64,000 nt of DNA from Pseudomonadota bacterium (GCA_018241665.1 JAFEDK010000004.1:1-64000); one strand, 5' to 3'. Positions 7,153 through 22,277 are shown, counted from the stretch's first letter. The notes: generated by a model from the letters alone, not told the origin. Program-made: numbers and translations.

Positions 7153-9945
7153 ATGATGCCTGTCGAACCGTCGGGCTGGCACGCCCGCTCCCACCAGGAA
7201 GCCTTCGCGACCTTCCAGTCGAGCCCGTCCGACGGGCTGACCGAGGAGGTCGCGGCCGAGCGCTTGAGTCTCCACGGTCCCAACCGCATCGAGGTGCGCC
7301 CCGGGCGCGGGGCGGTGCTGCGCTTCGCGCTGCAGTTTCATCAACCGCTGATCTACATCCTGCTCGCCAGCGGGGCGATCGCCGCCTTCCTGCACGAGTG
7401 GGCCGATGCGGGCGTCATCTTCGGCGTGGTGCTGGTCAATGCCCTGATCGGCTTCATCCAGGAAGGGCGCGCCGAGGACGCGCTGGCGGCCTTGGCCCGC
7501 AGCGTCGCCAGCGAGGTGACGGTGCAGCGGGCTGGCCAGCGGCGACGCCTCTCCGCCGCCGAACTGGTGCCGGGCGATGTGGTGTGGCTGGCCGCGGGCG
7601 ACAAGGTGCCGGCCGACCTACGCCTGTTCGACACCCGGGCCTTGCAGCTGACCGAGGCTTCCTTGACCGGCGAATCCACGGCGGTCGGCAAGAACACCGA
7701 GCCGGTGCCCGCCGATAGCGGCCTGGCCGAGCGAACCTGCATGGCCTTTGCCGGGACGCTGGTGGTGGCCGGTCAGGCGGCCGGGCTGGTGGTCGCCACC
7801 GGCCGGGGCACCGAGACCGGGCGCATCGCCGACATGTTGGAAGAAGCCGACACGCTGGCGACGCCGCTGACCCGGGCGATGGCGCGTTTTTCCAGCGCAC
7901 TGCTGGTGCTGATCCTGGCGCTGGCGGCGCTGGGTTTCGTGGTCGGCAGCCTGCGTGGCGAACCCTGGCTCGACATGCTGATGGCGGCCGTGGCGCTGGC
8001 GGTCGGCGCGATTCCCGAAGGCCTGCCGGCGGCGGTGACGGTGACTCTGGCCATCGGCGTGGCGCGCATGGCCCGCCGCCGGGCGATCATCCGCCGCCTG
8101 CCGGCGGTTGAAACCCTTGGCAGCACGACAGTGATCTGCTCCGACAAGACTGGCACCCTCACCGAAAATCAGATGACCGTACGCGCCGCCTTGGCCGGCG
8201 GCCGAAGGTATGACTTCAGCGGCGATGGCTATGCGCCGCGGGGCGCCGTGAGCGCTGGTGGCGCAGAACTGGCTGAACTACCGACAGCCCTGCGTGAACT
8301 GCTGGTGGCCGGCGCCCTGTGCAATGACGCTGGCCTGCGGGAGGAGGAGGGCTGCTGGCAGATCACCGGCGATCCCACCGAGGTGGCGCTGCTGGTCGCC
8401 GCCCGCAAGGCCGGCCTCCACGAGGATGCGCTGGGTTCGGCGATGCCCCGGCTGGACGAGATCGCCTTCGACTCGGCGCGCCAGTTCATGGCCACGCTGC
8501 ATCGCAGCGACGGCGGCGGCGTGGTCATGCTGAAAGGGGCGCCGGAAGTCGTGCTGCGCCGTTGCACGAACATGCTCGACGGCGACGGCCGCGTGGGTCC
8601 GCTCGACGCGCAGGCAGTCAATGACGTGGCGCGTGGCCTGGCGGCGGAAGGGCTGCGGGTGCTGGCCTTCGCCCGCCTGCTGACTCCGGCGGAAACGCTG
8701 GACGAGACTACGCTGGCGGATGGCCTGTGCTTCCTCGGTTTGCAAGCCATGCTCGATCCGCCCCGCCAGGCGGCGATCGGTGCCATCCATGCGTGCCATC
8801 GGGCCGGCATCACGGTGAAAATGATCACCGGCGACCACGCGGTGACGGCGCTGGCGATCGCCCGCCAGCTGGGCTTGGTAGAGGAGGGCGCCCGGGCCCT
8901 GACCGGCCGTGAGCTCGCCCGGCTCGATGCGAACGGGCTGCGGGATGTAGTACGGGACATCCATGTCTTCGCCCGCGTCGAGCCCGAACAGAAGCTGCGC
9001 CTGGTGCAGGCCCTGCAGGCCAACGGCGAGGTGGTGGCGATGACCGGCGACGGGGTGAATGACGCGCCGGCCTTGAAAGTCGCGGATATCGGCGTGGCGA
9101 TGGGGGCAGGCGGTACCGAAGTGGCCAAGGAGGCGGCGGCGATGGTTCTCACCGACGACAACTTCGCCAGCATCGAGGCAGCGGTGGAGGAGGGGCGCGG
9201 CGTCTACGACAACCTGGTGAAGTTCATCATCTGGACGCTGCCGACCAATTTCGGCGAGGGGCTGGTGATCCTCTTCGCGGTGCTGGCCGGCGTGACCCTG
9301 CCGATCACGCCGCTGCAGATCCTGTGGATCAACATGACTACTGCGGTCCTGCTCGGCTTGGCGCTGGCTTTCGAGCCGATCCAGGGTGATGTGATGGCCC
9401 GCCCGCCGCGCCCGCCGGGCACGCCCATCGTGGATCGCCTGCTGGTGCGGCGCATCGTGCTGGTCGGGGCCTTGCTGCTGGTGGCGTCCTTCGGCCTGTT
9501 CCTGCGCTGGCGGGGGCTGGGGGCGACGCTGGAGGAGGCGCGCACGGTCGCGGTCAATGTTTTCGTGGCTGGGGAGATCGCCTATCTCTTCAACTGCCGC
9601 AACCTGCGTGGCCCGTTCTGGCGTTGCGGCTGGTTCTCCAACCCCTGGTTCTGGGCGGGGATCGCGGCAATGCTGGCCTTGCAGGCGCTGTTCACATGGC
9701 TGCCGGCGATGAACAGTATCTTTGCATCGGCACCGCCGCCAGTCGCCGCGTGGGTCGAGATCGCGGCGGCCGCGGTACTGACGTCCGTGGTCGTGGGCAT
9801 CGAGAAGGCCCTGGCCAACCGATATGGGAGGGCGGGCGTAGGGGCGAATTCATTCGCCCGCGGAGGCGATCTGACCGGCCATGCCCAGAGGCCTGGCCGG
9901 TACGGGGTCACACGCGGAAGCGGCCGATCTGGTCCTTCAGGCTGA
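7153..9945 (+). CDS. P-type cation-transporting ATPase (P2 type)
   Basis: This is an integral inner-membrane ion pump of 930 residues. In order it has a cation ATPase N-domain (residues 10-80), two membrane segments, the A-domain with TGES ([10 protein letters not shown]), the M4 motif [10 protein letters not shown], and the phosphorylation site D331 (CSDKTGTLT). The hinge is [11 protein letters not shown], followed by C-terminal membrane helices with [18 protein letters not shown]. It lacks the heavy-metal CPx motif, so Ca2+, Mg2+ or another hard cation is more likely. The last 30 or so residues read through the repeat at 9842-9859 and overlap the end of the convergent chemoreceptor gene by 38 bases. 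They look non-native. Confidence 0.9.
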   Translation: MMPVEPSGWHARSHQEAFATFQSSPSDGLTEEVAAERLSLHGPNRIEVRPGRGAVLRFALQFHQPLIYILLASGAIAAFLHEWADAGVIFGVVLVNALIGFIQEGRAEDALAALARSVASEVTVQRAGQRRRLSAAELVPGDVVWLAAGDKVPADLRLFDTRALQLTEASLTGESTAVGKNTEPVPADSGLAERTCMAFAGTLVVAGQAAGLVVATGRGTETGRIADMLEEADTLATPLTRAMARFSSALLVLILALAALGFVVGSLRGEPWLDMLMAAVALAVGAIPEGLPAAVTVTLAIGVARMARRRAIIRRLPAVETLGSTTVICSDKTGTLTENQMTVRAALAGGRRYDFSGDGYAPRGAVSAGGAELAELPTALRELLVAGALCNDAGLREEEGCWQITGDPTEVALLVAARKAGLHEDALGSAMPRLDEIAFDSARQFMATLHRSDGGGVVMLKGAPEVVLRRCTNMLDGDGRVGPLDAQAVNDVARGLAAEGLRVLAFARLLTPAETLDETTLADGLCFLGLQAMLDPPRQAAIGAIHACHRAGITVKMITGDHAVTALAIARQLGLVEEGARALTGRELARLDANGLRDVVRDIHVFARVEPEQKLRLVQALQANGEVVAMTGDGVNDAPALKVADIGVAMGAGGTEVAKEAAAMVLTDDNFASIEAAVEEGRGVYDNLVKFIIWTLPTNFGEGLVILFAVLAGVTLPITPLQILWINMTTAVLLGLALAFEPIQGDVMARPPRPPGTPIVDRLLVRRIVLVGALLLVASFGLFLRWRGLGATLEEARTVAVNVFVAGEIAYLFNCRNLRGPFWRCGWFSNPWFWAGIAAMLALQALFTWLPAMNSIFASAPPPVAAWVEIAAAAVLTSVVVGIEKALANRYGRAGVGANSFARGGDLTGHAQRPGRYGVTRGSGRSGPSG
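9842..9859. repeat. Short inverted repeat GGGCGAA-TTCA-TTCGCCC
   Basis: A perfect 7-bp stem with a four-base loop lies inside the 3' end of the ATPase frame. Related GGGCGAATNNATTCGCCC stems are common dispersed repeats in Pseudomonas and betaproteobacterial genomes (general knowledge, not searched here). It may act as the terminator between the two convergent genes. Confidence 0.55.
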
Positions 9946-11533
9946 AGGCGATCTTCTCCAGGCCGATAGCGGCATCGGCGGCGCCACGGATGTTCTCGGT
10001 GGTGCTTTCCACCATCGTCGAGATCTCCTCGACGCGTTGCGCAATGGAGGTGCTGGCGGCGCTTTGCTCCCGCGTGGCGTCAGCGATCTCGCGGACCCGC
10101 TCGAGGGTCTGGCGGGCGCCGCTCTCGATGGCCTGCAGGGCCTCGGCCGCCGCCGCGGCCAGCGCAACGCCCTGATCCACTTCGGGCAGCGCGGCGTTCA
10201 TCGCCTCGACGGCGCTGCTGGTGTCGCTCTGGATGCCGGCGATCATCTGCTCGATCTCGGTGGTGGCCGAGGAGGTCCGTTCCGCCAGTTTGCGCACCTC
10301 GTCGGCGACCACCGCGAAGCCGCGTCCCTGCTCGCCGGCGCGGGCTGCCTCGATGGCCGCGTTGAGGGCCAGCAGGTTGGTCTGGCCGGCGATTTCCTTG
10401 ATCACGTTGGCGATCGACGACACCTGGCCGATGCGCTCCTCCAGCGCCAGGATGCGGCCGGAGGCGCTGGTGACGGTTTCCGACATCTTGCGGATCGCAC
10501 CGGAGGCCTGGTCCACCCGCTGGCTACCCTCGGCGGCGAGGCGCATGGCTTCCTGGGAGTTCTGTTCGGTTTCCAGCGCGCTGGCTGAGATATGGCTGGA
10601 GCTGACGGTCAGCTCCTCCATCGCCGCGGCCATGGACGTGGTCGCATCGGATTGGCGTTCGGCGGCGACGGCAACCTCGTTCGACACCCGGCTGATGTGG
10701 TCGGCGTTATGCACCAGCTGGTTGGCGCCACTGTTGATCTCGCCCATCATGCTGCGCAGCGCGCTGACCATCGTGTCGAGGGCGCCGAGCATGCTGCCGC
10801 TCTGTACCGTGCCCAGGTTGGCGGTCAGGTCGCCCTGGGCGGCGCGCTGCATCACGGCCGTGGCATCGGTCGGTTCGCCGCCGAGCTGGCTGGTGACGCT
10901 GGTGCTGACGCGCCAGCCGACGATGCCGAGCAGGATCAGCAGGCCGAGGGAGATGCCCCCCAGCAAGGCCGCGATCGAGCGGAACTGGCGGTCCACGTCA
11001 TCCACGTAGATGCCGGTGCCCAGTACCCAGCCCCAGGGGGCAAAGGGCGCCGCATAGGACAATTTGGGCTGGGGCGTGCTCTCGCCTGCTTTCGGAAACC
11101 AGTAGTCGACGAAACCACCGCCAGCGGCGGCAACCTTGACCATTTCGACGATCATGGTCTTGCCGTTGGTGTCCTTCTGGCCGCTGGCGTCGGTGCCTTC
11201 CCGTTCCGGCTTGGGGGGCAGCAGCACGTAATGGTTGCGGTTGTCGACGATGAACAGGTAGTTGTTGCCGGCATAGCGGACATTGCGCAGGGCGTCCTTG
11301 GCGGCCTTCTGGGCGTCGGCTTCGCTGAGGGTGCCGGCCTTCGAGAGCTTGTGGAAATGGTCGACGATGCCGATGCCGCTCTCCACGAGGTATTGGGTCT
11401 GCAGCTTGCGGTCATCCATCATGCTGCTGTGCAGGTGGGCCAGGCTCACGGCGCACAGGGCGATCAAGCCTAGCAGGGTCAGCGCGACGAGTAGTCGCAT
11501 ACGCGTGGATACGCGCAGGTTTTCCAGTTTCAT
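9908..11533 (-). CDS. Methyl-accepting chemotaxis protein, single Cache sensor
   Basis: This is a transmembrane chemoreceptor of 541 residues. The N-terminal TM helix ([20 protein letters not shown]) is followed by a periplasmic single-Cache domain (about 35-190, with [16 protein letters not shown] and [14 protein letters not shown]). TM2 follows ([18 protein letters not shown]), then HAMP, and a signalling domain with the conserved tip [37 protein letters not shown]. No C-terminal CheR pentapeptide is present. ATG 11533 is chosen because GAGGAG lies eight bases upstream; a longer frame to 11584 lacks such a site. The ligand is unknown; sCache sensors often bind small organic acids. Confidence 0.92.
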   Translation of the reverse strand: MKLENLRVSTRMRLLVALTLLGLIALCAVSLAHLHSSMMDDRKLQTQYLVESGIGIVDHFHKLSKAGTLSEADAQKAAKDALRNVRYAGNNYLFIVDNRNHYVLLPPKPEREGTDASGQKDTNGKTMIVEMVKVAAAGGGFVDYWFPKAGESTPQPKLSYAAPFAPWGWVLGTGIYVDDVDRQFRSIAALLGGISLGLLILLGIVGWRVSTSVTSQLGGEPTDATAVMQRAAQGDLTANLGTVQSGSMLGALDTMVSALRSMMGEINSGANQLVHNADHISRVSNEVAVAAERQSDATTSMAAAMEELTVSSSHISASALETEQNSQEAMRLAAEGSQRVDQASGAIRKMSETVTSASGRILALEERIGQVSSIANVIKEIAGQTNLLALNAAIEAARAGEQGRGFAVVADEVRKLAERTSSATTEIEQMIAGIQSDTSSAVEAMNAALPEVDQGVALAAAAAEALQAIESGARQTLERVREIADATREQSAASTSIAQRVEEISTMVESTTENIRGAADAAIGLEKIAFSLKDQIGRFRV

Positions 11534-11792
11534 GGCGGGTCCTCTCCTCAAACCTGAATGTTTCAGGTGCCGCCGGTTTTCCACGTGGGATACCGGCTGG
11601 CCGATATTGTTTGTTTGCTCTGCCCTTAACGGCCGATTTGTTCATTTTCTTGACACAAAGCGCCACCGCTACCCGAGTGGGGTCGCCGGGAAGGGAAGGT
11701 CGCATCCTGCCGCCGACGCTCCCCAGTGCGCAGAAACCCAGTAAAATCCGCGTTTTGCCCAAATTCGCGCGGCTGTCCGCCGCGGAGCGCCC
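11534..11792 (+). promoter_or_regulatory. Divergent intergenic region, glyQ promoter candidates
   Basis: This 259-base gap separates the chemoreceptor gene from glyQ. A TTGACA (11650-11655) lacks a -10 at the right distance. TAAAAT (11742-11747), 45 bases before the glyQ ATG, is a better -10 but has a weak -35. I found no convincing sigma-28 site for the receptor, and no coding sequence. Confidence 0.35.
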
Positions 11793-12700
<908 letters not shown>

Positions 12701-12701
<1 letters not shown>

Positions 12702-14785
12702 TGACCGGCGCGACCCTGCTCGTTGAACTGCTGACCGAAGAACTCCCCCCCAAGGCCCTGCCCAAGCTCGGCCAGGCCTTCTCCAACGGCATCGTTGCCG
12801 GCCTGCGCGCGCGCGGCCTGGCGGTTGCCGACGGTGCCTTCCGCTGGTTCGCCACGCCGCGCCGGCTGGCGGTGACCATCGCCCACGTGCTGCCCGAGGC
12901 CGCCGCCAAGGACGTCACCGAGAAGATCATGCCGGTGTCTGTGGCGCTGACCGCCGACGGCCAGCCGACCCCGGCGCTGAGCAAGAAGCTGGAAGCCAAG
13001 GGCATCCCGCTGTCCGCCGTGGCGAGCTTCGAGCGCCGCATGGACGGCAAGGCCGAGGCGCTTTTCTATACCTCGACCGTGGCCGGCGCCAAACTGGCCG
13101 ACGTGCTGGCCGGCATCGTGCAGGATGCGCTCAAGCAGCTGCCGATTCCCAAGGTGATGCGCTGGGGCGACGGCGACGCGACCTTCGTGCGTCCGGCCCA
13201 CAAGCTGACCCTGCTGCACGGTGCCGACGTGGTACCCGGTTCGGTGCTCGACGTCCAGTCCGGCCGCACGACCCGCGGCCACCGCTTCATGAGCAAGGGC
13301 GACATCGAGATCGCCACCGCCGATGCCTATGAGCCGACCCTGCTGGCCGAGGGCAAGATCATCCCCGACTTCGCCGAGCGCCGCGCCAACATCGAGAAGC
13401 AGCTCGTCTCCGAAGCCGGCCGCCAGCATGCCACGCTGGGCGAATACGCCGACCTGCTGGACGAGGTCACCGCATTGGTCGAGCACCCGACGGTCTACGT
13501 CGGCGAGTTCGAGGCCGAATTCCTGGCCGTGCCGCAGGAATGCCTGATCCTCACGATGCGCGCCAACCAGAAGTACTTCCCGCTGTTCGACGCGGCCGGC
13601 AAGTTGCTCAATCGCTTCCTGATCGTCTCCAACATGGAGCTGGCCGACCCGACCAACATCATCGCCGGCAACCAGCGCGTGGTGCGTCCGCGCCTGTCCG
13701 ATGCGCGCTTCTTCTTCGAGCAGGACATCAAGGCCGGCCTCACGCCGCGCGTCGTCAAGCTCGGCTCGGTGGTCTACCACAACAAGCTGGGCTCTCTCGG
13801 CGACCGCGTCGAGCGCCTGTCCGCCGTGGCGCGCAAGGTCGCCGGCCTGCTGGGCGCCGACGAGAACCAGGCCAATCGCGCCGCGCTGCTGTCCAAGGCC
13901 GACCTGCTGACCGACATGGTCGGCGAGTTCCCCGAGCTGCAGGGCACCATGGGCCGCTACTACGCGCTGGCCGAAGGCGCCGCGCCGGTGGTCGCCGAGG
14001 CCATCGAGCAGCACTACCGTCCGCGTTTCGCCGGCGACGCGCTGCCCGACAGCAACATCGGCCGTGCGCTGGCGCTGGCCGACAAGCTCGACGCGCTGGT
14101 CGGCTTCTTCGGCATCGGCCAGATCCCGACTGGCGACAAGGACCCGTTCGGCCTGCGCCGTGCGGCCCTGGGCGTGCTGCGCATCCTGATGGAAGCACCG
14201 CTGCCCCTCGACCTGGCCGAGCTGATCAAGGTCTCCGTGGCTGCCTTCACCCCGGGCGTGCTGACCGCCGAGGTGGATGGCCCGCTGTACGACTTCATCC
14301 TCGAGCGCCTGCGCAACACCCTGCGCGACGCCGGCCATGCCCAGGACGTCGTGGACGCGGTGCTGGCTCTCAAGCCGACCCGAATCGACCTGGTGGTGCC
14401 GAAGCTCGAGGCCGTCGTGGCCTTCCAGCAACTGCCCGAGGCTGCTGCGCTGGCCGCCGCCAACAAGCGGATCGTCAACATCCTCAAGAAGGCCGAAGGT
14501 CCGATCGGCGAGCCCGACGTGGCGCTGCTGGTGGAGGAGGCCGAGAAGGCCCTGTTCCACGCCATCGTCGAAGTTGCGCCGCTGGCCCGTTCCCACTTCC
14601 AGAACGAGGCCTACACCGACGCGCTGCGTGTTCTCGCCGGCCTGCGGGCGGCGGTGGACCGCTTCTTCGACGAGGTGATGGTGATGGCCGAGGAGCCGCT
14701 GGTGCGTCAGAACCGCCTGGCCCTGCTGAACCAGCTGGCCGGCCTGATGAACCAGGTGGCCGACATTTCCCGCCTGTCCGCCTGA
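12701..14785 (+). CDS. glyS: Glycine--tRNA ligase beta subunit
   Basis: The beta subunit of glycyl-tRNA synthetase carries tRNA recognition and editing-like domains. It has 694 residues, close to the usual 690. The start [20 protein letters not shown], the internal block [11 protein letters not shown] and the HD-like segment with [16 protein letters not shown] are all family hallmarks. GTG 12698 is also in frame directly before ATG 12701; the ATG overlapping the glyQ stop is preferred. It is followed after nine bases by gmhB. Confidence 0.97.
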
Positions 14786-14794
14786 GGTCCGTCC

Positions 14795-15328
14795 ATGAAG
14801 CTGATCGTGCTCGACCGGGACGGGGTCATCAATTTCGACTCCGACCAGTTCATCAAGTCACCCGAGGAGTGGAAGCCGATTCCCGGCTCCCTCGAAGCCA
14901 TCGCCCGTCTCAATGAGGCGGGCTGGCGGGTGGTGGTGGCCTCCAACCAGTCGGGGGTCGGGCGCGGCCTCTTCGACATGGACACCCTCAACGCCATCAA
15001 CGAGAAGATGACCAAGGCCCTGTCCCAGGTCGGCGGTCGGCTGGACGCAATCTTCTTCTGCCCGCACCCGGCGGATTCCACCTGTGAGTGCCGCAAGCCC
15101 AAGCCGGGCATGTTCATCCAGATCGCCGAGCGCTTCAACGTGGACCTGACCGGCATGCCGGTGGTTGGCGACAGCCTGCGCGACCTGCAGGCCGGTGTCG
15201 CGGTGGGCTGCAAGCCCTACCTGGTGCTGACCGGCAAGGGCGCCAAGACCCAGGCCGACCCGGCGCTGCCCGAGGGCACCGAAATCCACCCCGATCTGGC
15301 GGCCGTCGTCGCGCAGCTTACCGCCTGA
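14795..15328 (+). CDS. gmhB: D-glycero-beta-D-manno-heptose-1,7-bisphosphate 7-phosphatase
   Basis: This is a HAD-superfamily phosphatase of 177 residues in ADP-heptose synthesis for the LPS inner core. The catalytic aspartates are D7 and D9 (LDRDGV). The GmhB-type zinc loop is clear (CPHPADSTCECRKP), and the late motif is VGDSLRDLQAG. The zinc loop separates it from KdsC and histidinol phosphatases of the same superfamily. It sits between glyS and plsC, a common betaproteobacterial arrangement. Confidence 0.93.
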   Translation: MKLIVLDRDGVINFDSDQFIKSPEEWKPIPGSLEAIARLNEAGWRVVVASNQSGVGRGLFDMDTLNAINEKMTKALSQVGGRLDAIFFCPHPADSTCECRKPKPGMFIQIAERFNVDLTGMPVVGDSLRDLQAGVAVGCKPYLVLTGKGAKTQADPALPEGTEIHPDLAAVVAQLTA

Positions 15329-15341
15329 AGGTGTTCGTTCC

Positions 15342-16094
15342 GTGGTTCTGATCCGTAATCTGTTGTTCATGCTGGCCCTGGGCATCTTCACCCCGTTGTA
15401 TGCGGTGATTGCCATGGCCACCTTCCCTTTCGGCCCGAAGACCCGCCACAAGATCATCCGTGGCTGGCCGCGCATCATGGGCTGGGTCATCAAGCACGTG
15501 CTGGGGATTCCCTACCGCCTGGTCGGTGCCGAGAACATTCCGGCCAAGGGCCCAGCCATCGTGGTTTCCAAGCACATGTCGGCCTGGGAAACCATCATGC
15601 TGCAGGACATCTTCCCGCCGATGGTCTTCGTGATGAAGAAGGAGATCCACAAGGTGCCCTTCTTCGGCTGGGGCATCGCCCAGATGCCGATGATCGCCAT
15701 CGACCGGGCCGCCGGCAAGGATGCGCTGGCCCAGGTCGAAGCCCAGGGGCGTGAGCGCCTGGCCGACGGCCTGTGGGTGACGATCTTTCCGGAGGGCACC
15801 CGCGTCGCGCCGGGCAGCAAGAAGCGCTACAAGGCCGGTGGCTCCTGGCTGGCCGCGCAGACCGGGACGCCGGTGGTGCCGGTGGCCCACAATGCCGGCG
15901 AGTTCTGGCCGCGCAACGCCTTCTTCAAGCGTCCGGGCGAGGTCGTAGTGAGTGTCGGGCCGGTGATCGATACCACTGGTTTGACTGCCGATGAGATCAA
16001 TGCCCGTGCCGAGAAGTGGATCGAGGCCGAGATGCGCCGTCTGTTCCCGCATCACTATCGCGGCCATTCCCGCAAGGAATCGGTCCAGGCGTGA
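15342..16094 (+). CDS. plsC: 1-acyl-sn-glycerol-3-phosphate acyltransferase PlsC
   Basis: This membrane-bound enzyme acylates lysophosphatidic acid to phosphatidic acid. The 250-residue product has an N-terminal hydrophobic helix (LLFMLALGIFTPLYAVIAM) and motif I as H78-MSAW-E83, where most PlsC proteins have HX4D. Motif III is FPEGTRVAPG. The HX4E form (KHxSAWET) is what I recall from betaproteobacterial PlsC proteins, so it is not evidence of inactivity. The start is GTG 15342 with GAAGGTG nine bases upstream. The gene overlaps the next one by four bases. Confidence 0.9.
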   Translation: MVLIRNLLFMLALGIFTPLYAVIAMATFPFGPKTRHKIIRGWPRIMGWVIKHVLGIPYRLVGAENIPAKGPAIVVSKHMSAWETIMLQDIFPPMVFVMKKEIHKVPFFGWGIAQMPMIAIDRAAGKDALAQVEAQGRERLADGLWVTIFPEGTRVAPGSKKRYKAGGSWLAAQTGTPVVPVAHNAGEFWPRNAFFKRPGEVVVSVGPVIDTTGLTADEINARAEKWIEAEMRRLFPHHYRGHSRKESVQA

Positions 16095-16813
16095 CCGCCG
16101 CGGCCGTCGAGACCCGCGAGATCGTCCTCAACGGTCAGCGGGTCGCCTATCGGCTGCGGCGCAGCGTGCGCAAGACCCTCGGGCTGCGCATCGACGATCG
16201 GGGCCTGACGGTCGGTGTGCCGCAGCGGGTATTGCTGCGGGACGTGGAGGCCTTCATCCGCAGCCATGCCGACTGGGTGGTCGACACGCTGCACAAGCGC
16301 CCCCCGGCCAGCCAGCGGCCAGCCTTCATTCCCGCGGAGGGGGCGACACTGCCGCTGCTCGGCGATACCTGGCATCTCCGCCTCGGGCGGGGCAACAACC
16401 GGGTCTTGTGGCATGAGTCGGGCCCCGAGCGCATCCTCGAGCTGGCCCTGCGCAGCGGCGGCGATGCCCGCCAGTTACTACTGCGGGGCTTGCAGCAGCG
16501 CGGGCTGGAGCTGTTCTCCAACCGGGTCGAGGAGTTTTGCCTGCGTCTCGGGCGTCCGGTGCCGGTCGTCGGGCTGACCAATGCGCGCATGCGCTGGGGG
16601 AGTTGCAGCAGCCGCAGCGGCATCCGCCTGCATTGGCGGCTGATCCACCTGCCGCTGGGCCTGATCGACTACGTGGTCGCCCACGAGGTCGCCCATCTCG
16701 TCGAGATGAACCACTCGCCGCGCTTCTGGTCCGTAGTGGAGTCCCTGTATCCCGATCACCTTGCCGCCCGCCAGGCGCTCCGTCAGGTGGCGGCTTCCCT
16801 TCCGCACATTTGA
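16091..16813 (+). CDS. YgjP-like (DUF45/M48-type) metallopeptidase
   Basis: This is a predicted zinc metallopeptidase of 240 residues. The active-site motif HEVAH is at H198-E199-H202, followed by LVEMNHSPRFWSVVESLYPD, which provides the third ligand region. The MRWGSCSSRSGIRLHWRLI segment before it is the YgjP signature. It starts with GTG 16091, overlapping the plsC stop (GTGA). The cellular substrate is unknown for the family. A longer frame to 16016 exists but would run inside plsC. Confidence 0.85.
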   Translation: MTAAAVETREIVLNGQRVAYRLRRSVRKTLGLRIDDRGLTVGVPQRVLLRDVEAFIRSHADWVVDTLHKRPPASQRPAFIPAEGATLPLLGDTWHLRLGRGNNRVLWHESGPERILELALRSGGDARQLLLRGLQQRGLELFSNRVEEFCLRLGRPVPVVGLTNARMRWGSCSSRSGIRLHWRLIHLPLGLIDYVVAHEVAHLVEMNHSPRFWSVVESLYPDHLAARQALRQVAASLPHI

Positions 16814-16828
16814 ACCGAGGAAAGCTCC

Positions 16829-17215
16829 ATGCGTCTTCTGCACACCATGCTCCGCGTCGTCGATCTCGACCGTTCCATTGCCTTTTACACCGAGGTGCTT
16901 GGCATGCGCCTGCTGCGCCGGCATGACTATCCTGAAGGCAAGTTCACGCTGGCCTTCGTTGGCTACCAGGATGAGTCGGAAGGGGCGGTCCTCGAGCTGA
17001 CCCACAATTGGGGCGTCGAGTCCTACGAGCTGGGCACGGCCTACGGGCACATCGCGCTCGAAGTGCCCGACGCCTACGCCGCCTGTGAGGCGATCAAGGC
17101 GCGGGGCGGCAAGGTGGTCCGCGAGGCCGGCCCGATGAAGCATGGCACCACGGTGATCGCCTTCGTCGAGGATCCGGACGGCTACAAGGTCGAACTGATC
17201 CAGGCCAGGACCTGA
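16829..17215 (+). CDS. gloA: Lactoylglutathione lyase (glyoxalase I)
   Basis: It isomerises the methylglyoxal-glutathione hemithioacetal to S-lactoylglutathione. The 128-residue vicinal-oxygen-chelate fold has two beta-alpha-beta-beta-beta repeats. Expected metal ligands are H5 (LLHTMLRV), E in AVLELTHN, H in YGHIALEV, and E in KVELIQ. These match the Ni2+-dependent bacterial class. It closes the glyQ-to-gloA plus-strand series and ends five bases before the convergent kinase gene, with no terminator between. Confidence 0.93.
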   Translation: MRLLHTMLRVVDLDRSIAFYTEVLGMRLLRRHDYPEGKFTLAFVGYQDESEGAVLELTHNWGVESYELGTAYGHIALEVPDAYAACEAIKARGGKVVREAGPMKHGTTVIAFVEDPDGYKVELIQART

Positions 17216-17220
17216 GCCTG

Positions 17221-20327
<3,107 letters not shown>

Positions 20328-20331
<4 letters not shown>

Positions 20332-21371
20332 TCCTGGTCTTGGTAGCGCTCACGGATGGTCAGTACGGCGGGCCATTGCTCAAGGAAGGCGTCCACGCAC
20401 GATGGATCGAAGTGGGTGCCGCGTCCGTCCTTCAGGAAGCTAACCGCCCGGTCCAGTTCCCAGGCCGCTTTGTAGGGGCGGGCGGAGGTGAGGGCGTCGA
20501 ACACGTCGGCCACCGCCACGATGCGCCCCGACAGGGGAATCGCCTCTCCGGCCAGCCCGGCCGGATAGCCGCTGCCGTCGAACTTCTCGTGGTGGTTGAG
20601 GGCGATCTCGGCAGCCAGCTGGATCATCGGCGAGCTGGAGCCGCTGAGGATGTCGTGTCCGATGCTCGCATGGAGGCGCATGATGGCCATCTCCTCATCG
20701 GTGAGGCGGCCGGGTTTGAGCAGGATGTTGTCCGGAGTGCCGACCTTGCCCACGTCGTGCATGGGGGCCGCGCTGAGCATGCGCTCGCAATACTCCTCGT
20801 CGAGGCCCAGCTGGCGGGCGATCAGTTCGGAGTAGTGGGCCATGCGCAGGATGTGGGCGCCGGTTTCCGGGTCGCGGTATTCGGCGGCGCGAGCCAGCCG
20901 GGTGACCGTCTCGCGTTCGCGGGCGATGATGTCCGCCGTCTTGCGCGTGACCGCGTCGATGAGGTCGTCGTTCCAGGTGCGCATGCGCTTGTGGCTTTCA
21001 CGCAGGGCCAGCATGCTCCGGACGCGGGGGTCGAACTCGTGGCGGTCGATCGGTTTGGTCAGGAAGTCGTTGGCGCCAGCGGTCAGGCTCTGGTAGCGGA
21101 TTTCCTTCTCGTGGGCGGCCGTCACCATCAGGATCGGGACCGCGTCGGCAGGGTGGCGCCGGCGGACGGTCTCGATGAATTCGATGCCGTTGATGTCGGG
21201 CATCATGTAATCGACGATGATCAGGTCGGGTTCATGCTCCCCGCACCACTGCAGGCCTTCCACTGGCGAGATGAAGGCGTGGATTTCCGTGCCGGCCGGT
21301 GTGAGTTTGCGTACCAGGGCTTGGATCAGGGTCAGGTTGATGGGGGTGTCGTCGACGATGACTATGGCCAT
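20328..21371 (-). CDS. HD-GYP response regulator (c-di-GMP phosphodiesterase type)
   Basis: This is a 347-residue two-domain regulator. The receiver domain has the acidic pair D7-D8 and phosphoacceptor D54 (LIIVDYMMPDING). The HD-GYP domain shows HDVGKVGTPDNILLKPGRLT and HHEKFDGSGYPAGL, both diagnostic for enzymes that degrade cyclic di-GMP to GMP. I chose ATG 21371 (MAIVIVDDTPIN) because the receiver begins there and GGAG lies just upstream. It is the first gene of the operon with the hybrid kinase, which is the likely phosphate donor. Its place next to the flagellar cluster fits a motility/biofilm switch (inference). Confidence 0.92.
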
Positions 21372-21479
21372 GGGGGCTCCGCAGGTGCGCTGCTCCGTGA
21401 AGCGTTGCGCGTACAAGAGGGGATATCGGTCAATGCCCCGGGAAATTGAGTATCGCTGATTTCTCGCCTGTCGTCGGTT

Positions 21480-22262
21480 TCACAGTGTGCCACGCACCAC
21501 TTGCGCCATGCTTTCAAAGCCCATGTCGTACAGGCGTTGCAGCAGGGGCGCCATGCGTTCCAGGGTCATGACGAGCATGCCGAGACCGACGGTGAGGGTG
21601 ATCGGGAAGCCGATGGCGAAGAGATTGAGCTGGGGGGCGGCCTTGGTGAGGATGCCGAGGGCGATGTTGGTGATCAGCAGGGCGGTGACGATGGGCAGGG
21701 CCATCAGCAGGCCGCTGCCGAAGATGATGGCGCCGGAGCGGGCCAGCAACAGCCATCCGTCGCCGCGCACCGGGGCGGCCGTGATAGGCAGCCACTCGAA
21801 GCTGCGCGCCAGCGCGTCCACCAGCAGCAGGTGGCCGTTGAGGGCCAGAAAGATCAGCGAGGACATCAGGGTCAGGAACTGGCCGACGACCGCGGTCTGG
21901 CCGCCCGCCATCGGATCGAAAAAGGTCGCGAAGGACAGGCCCATCTGCAGGCTGACCAGTTCGCCCATCAGCTCGAGGGCTGCCAGTACGATCCGCATCG
22001 CCAGCCCCATCGCGAGGCCGATCAGGCTTTGCTGGCCGATGATCAGCAGACCGTCCCACGAGCCCAGCGGGACGCTGGGCATGGCAGGCAGGGCCGGAGC
22101 CAGGCCGATGGCGATGGCCAGCCCGGCCAGCAGCCGCATCCGCCGCGGAATGCCGTCGTTACCGAAAATCGGTGCGGTGCTGACCAGCCCGAGGATGCGC
22201 GCCAGGGGATAGGCCAGCATGGCCAGCCAGGCATCGAGCTGGGCGGAGGTGAGGAACAGCAT
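21480..22262 (-). CDS. fliR: Flagellar export gate protein FliR
   Basis: FliR is a core export-gate membrane protein of the flagellar type III secretion system. The 260-residue product has about six hydrophobic segments and the family pattern RILGLVSTAPIFGNDGIPRRMR near the start. GLGMLVMTLERM lies near the end. It is the last gene of the fliO-P-Q-R group on this strand; flhB, which often follows, is absent and a signalling operon comes next. Confidence 0.95.
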   Translation of the reverse strand: MLFLTSAQLDAWLAMLAYPLARILGLVSTAPIFGNDGIPRRMRLLAGLAIAIGLAPALPAMPSVPLGSWDGLLIIGQQSLIGLAMGLAMRIVLAALELMGELVSLQMGLSFATFFDPMAGGQTAVVGQFLTLMSSLIFLALNGHLLLVDALARSFEWLPITAAPVRGDGWLLLARSGAIIFGSGLLMALPIVTALLITNIALGILTKAAPQLNLFAIGFPITLTVGLGMLVMTLERMAPLLQRLYDMGFESMAQVVRGTL

Positions 22263-22277
22263 CGCGGGGCGGCGGAT

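Noticed and set aside
4914-7289. 791-codon minus-strand frame opposite lnt and the trpB-like gene
   Set aside because: Its His/Arg/Gly-rich composition is typical of an antisense frame, and it crosses two well-supported genes and their gap.
14795-15328. gmhB considered as a relocated kdsC
   Set aside because: The zinc loop CPHPADSTCEC is a GmhB hallmark and absent from KdsC, so this phosphatase does not explain the missing kdsC.
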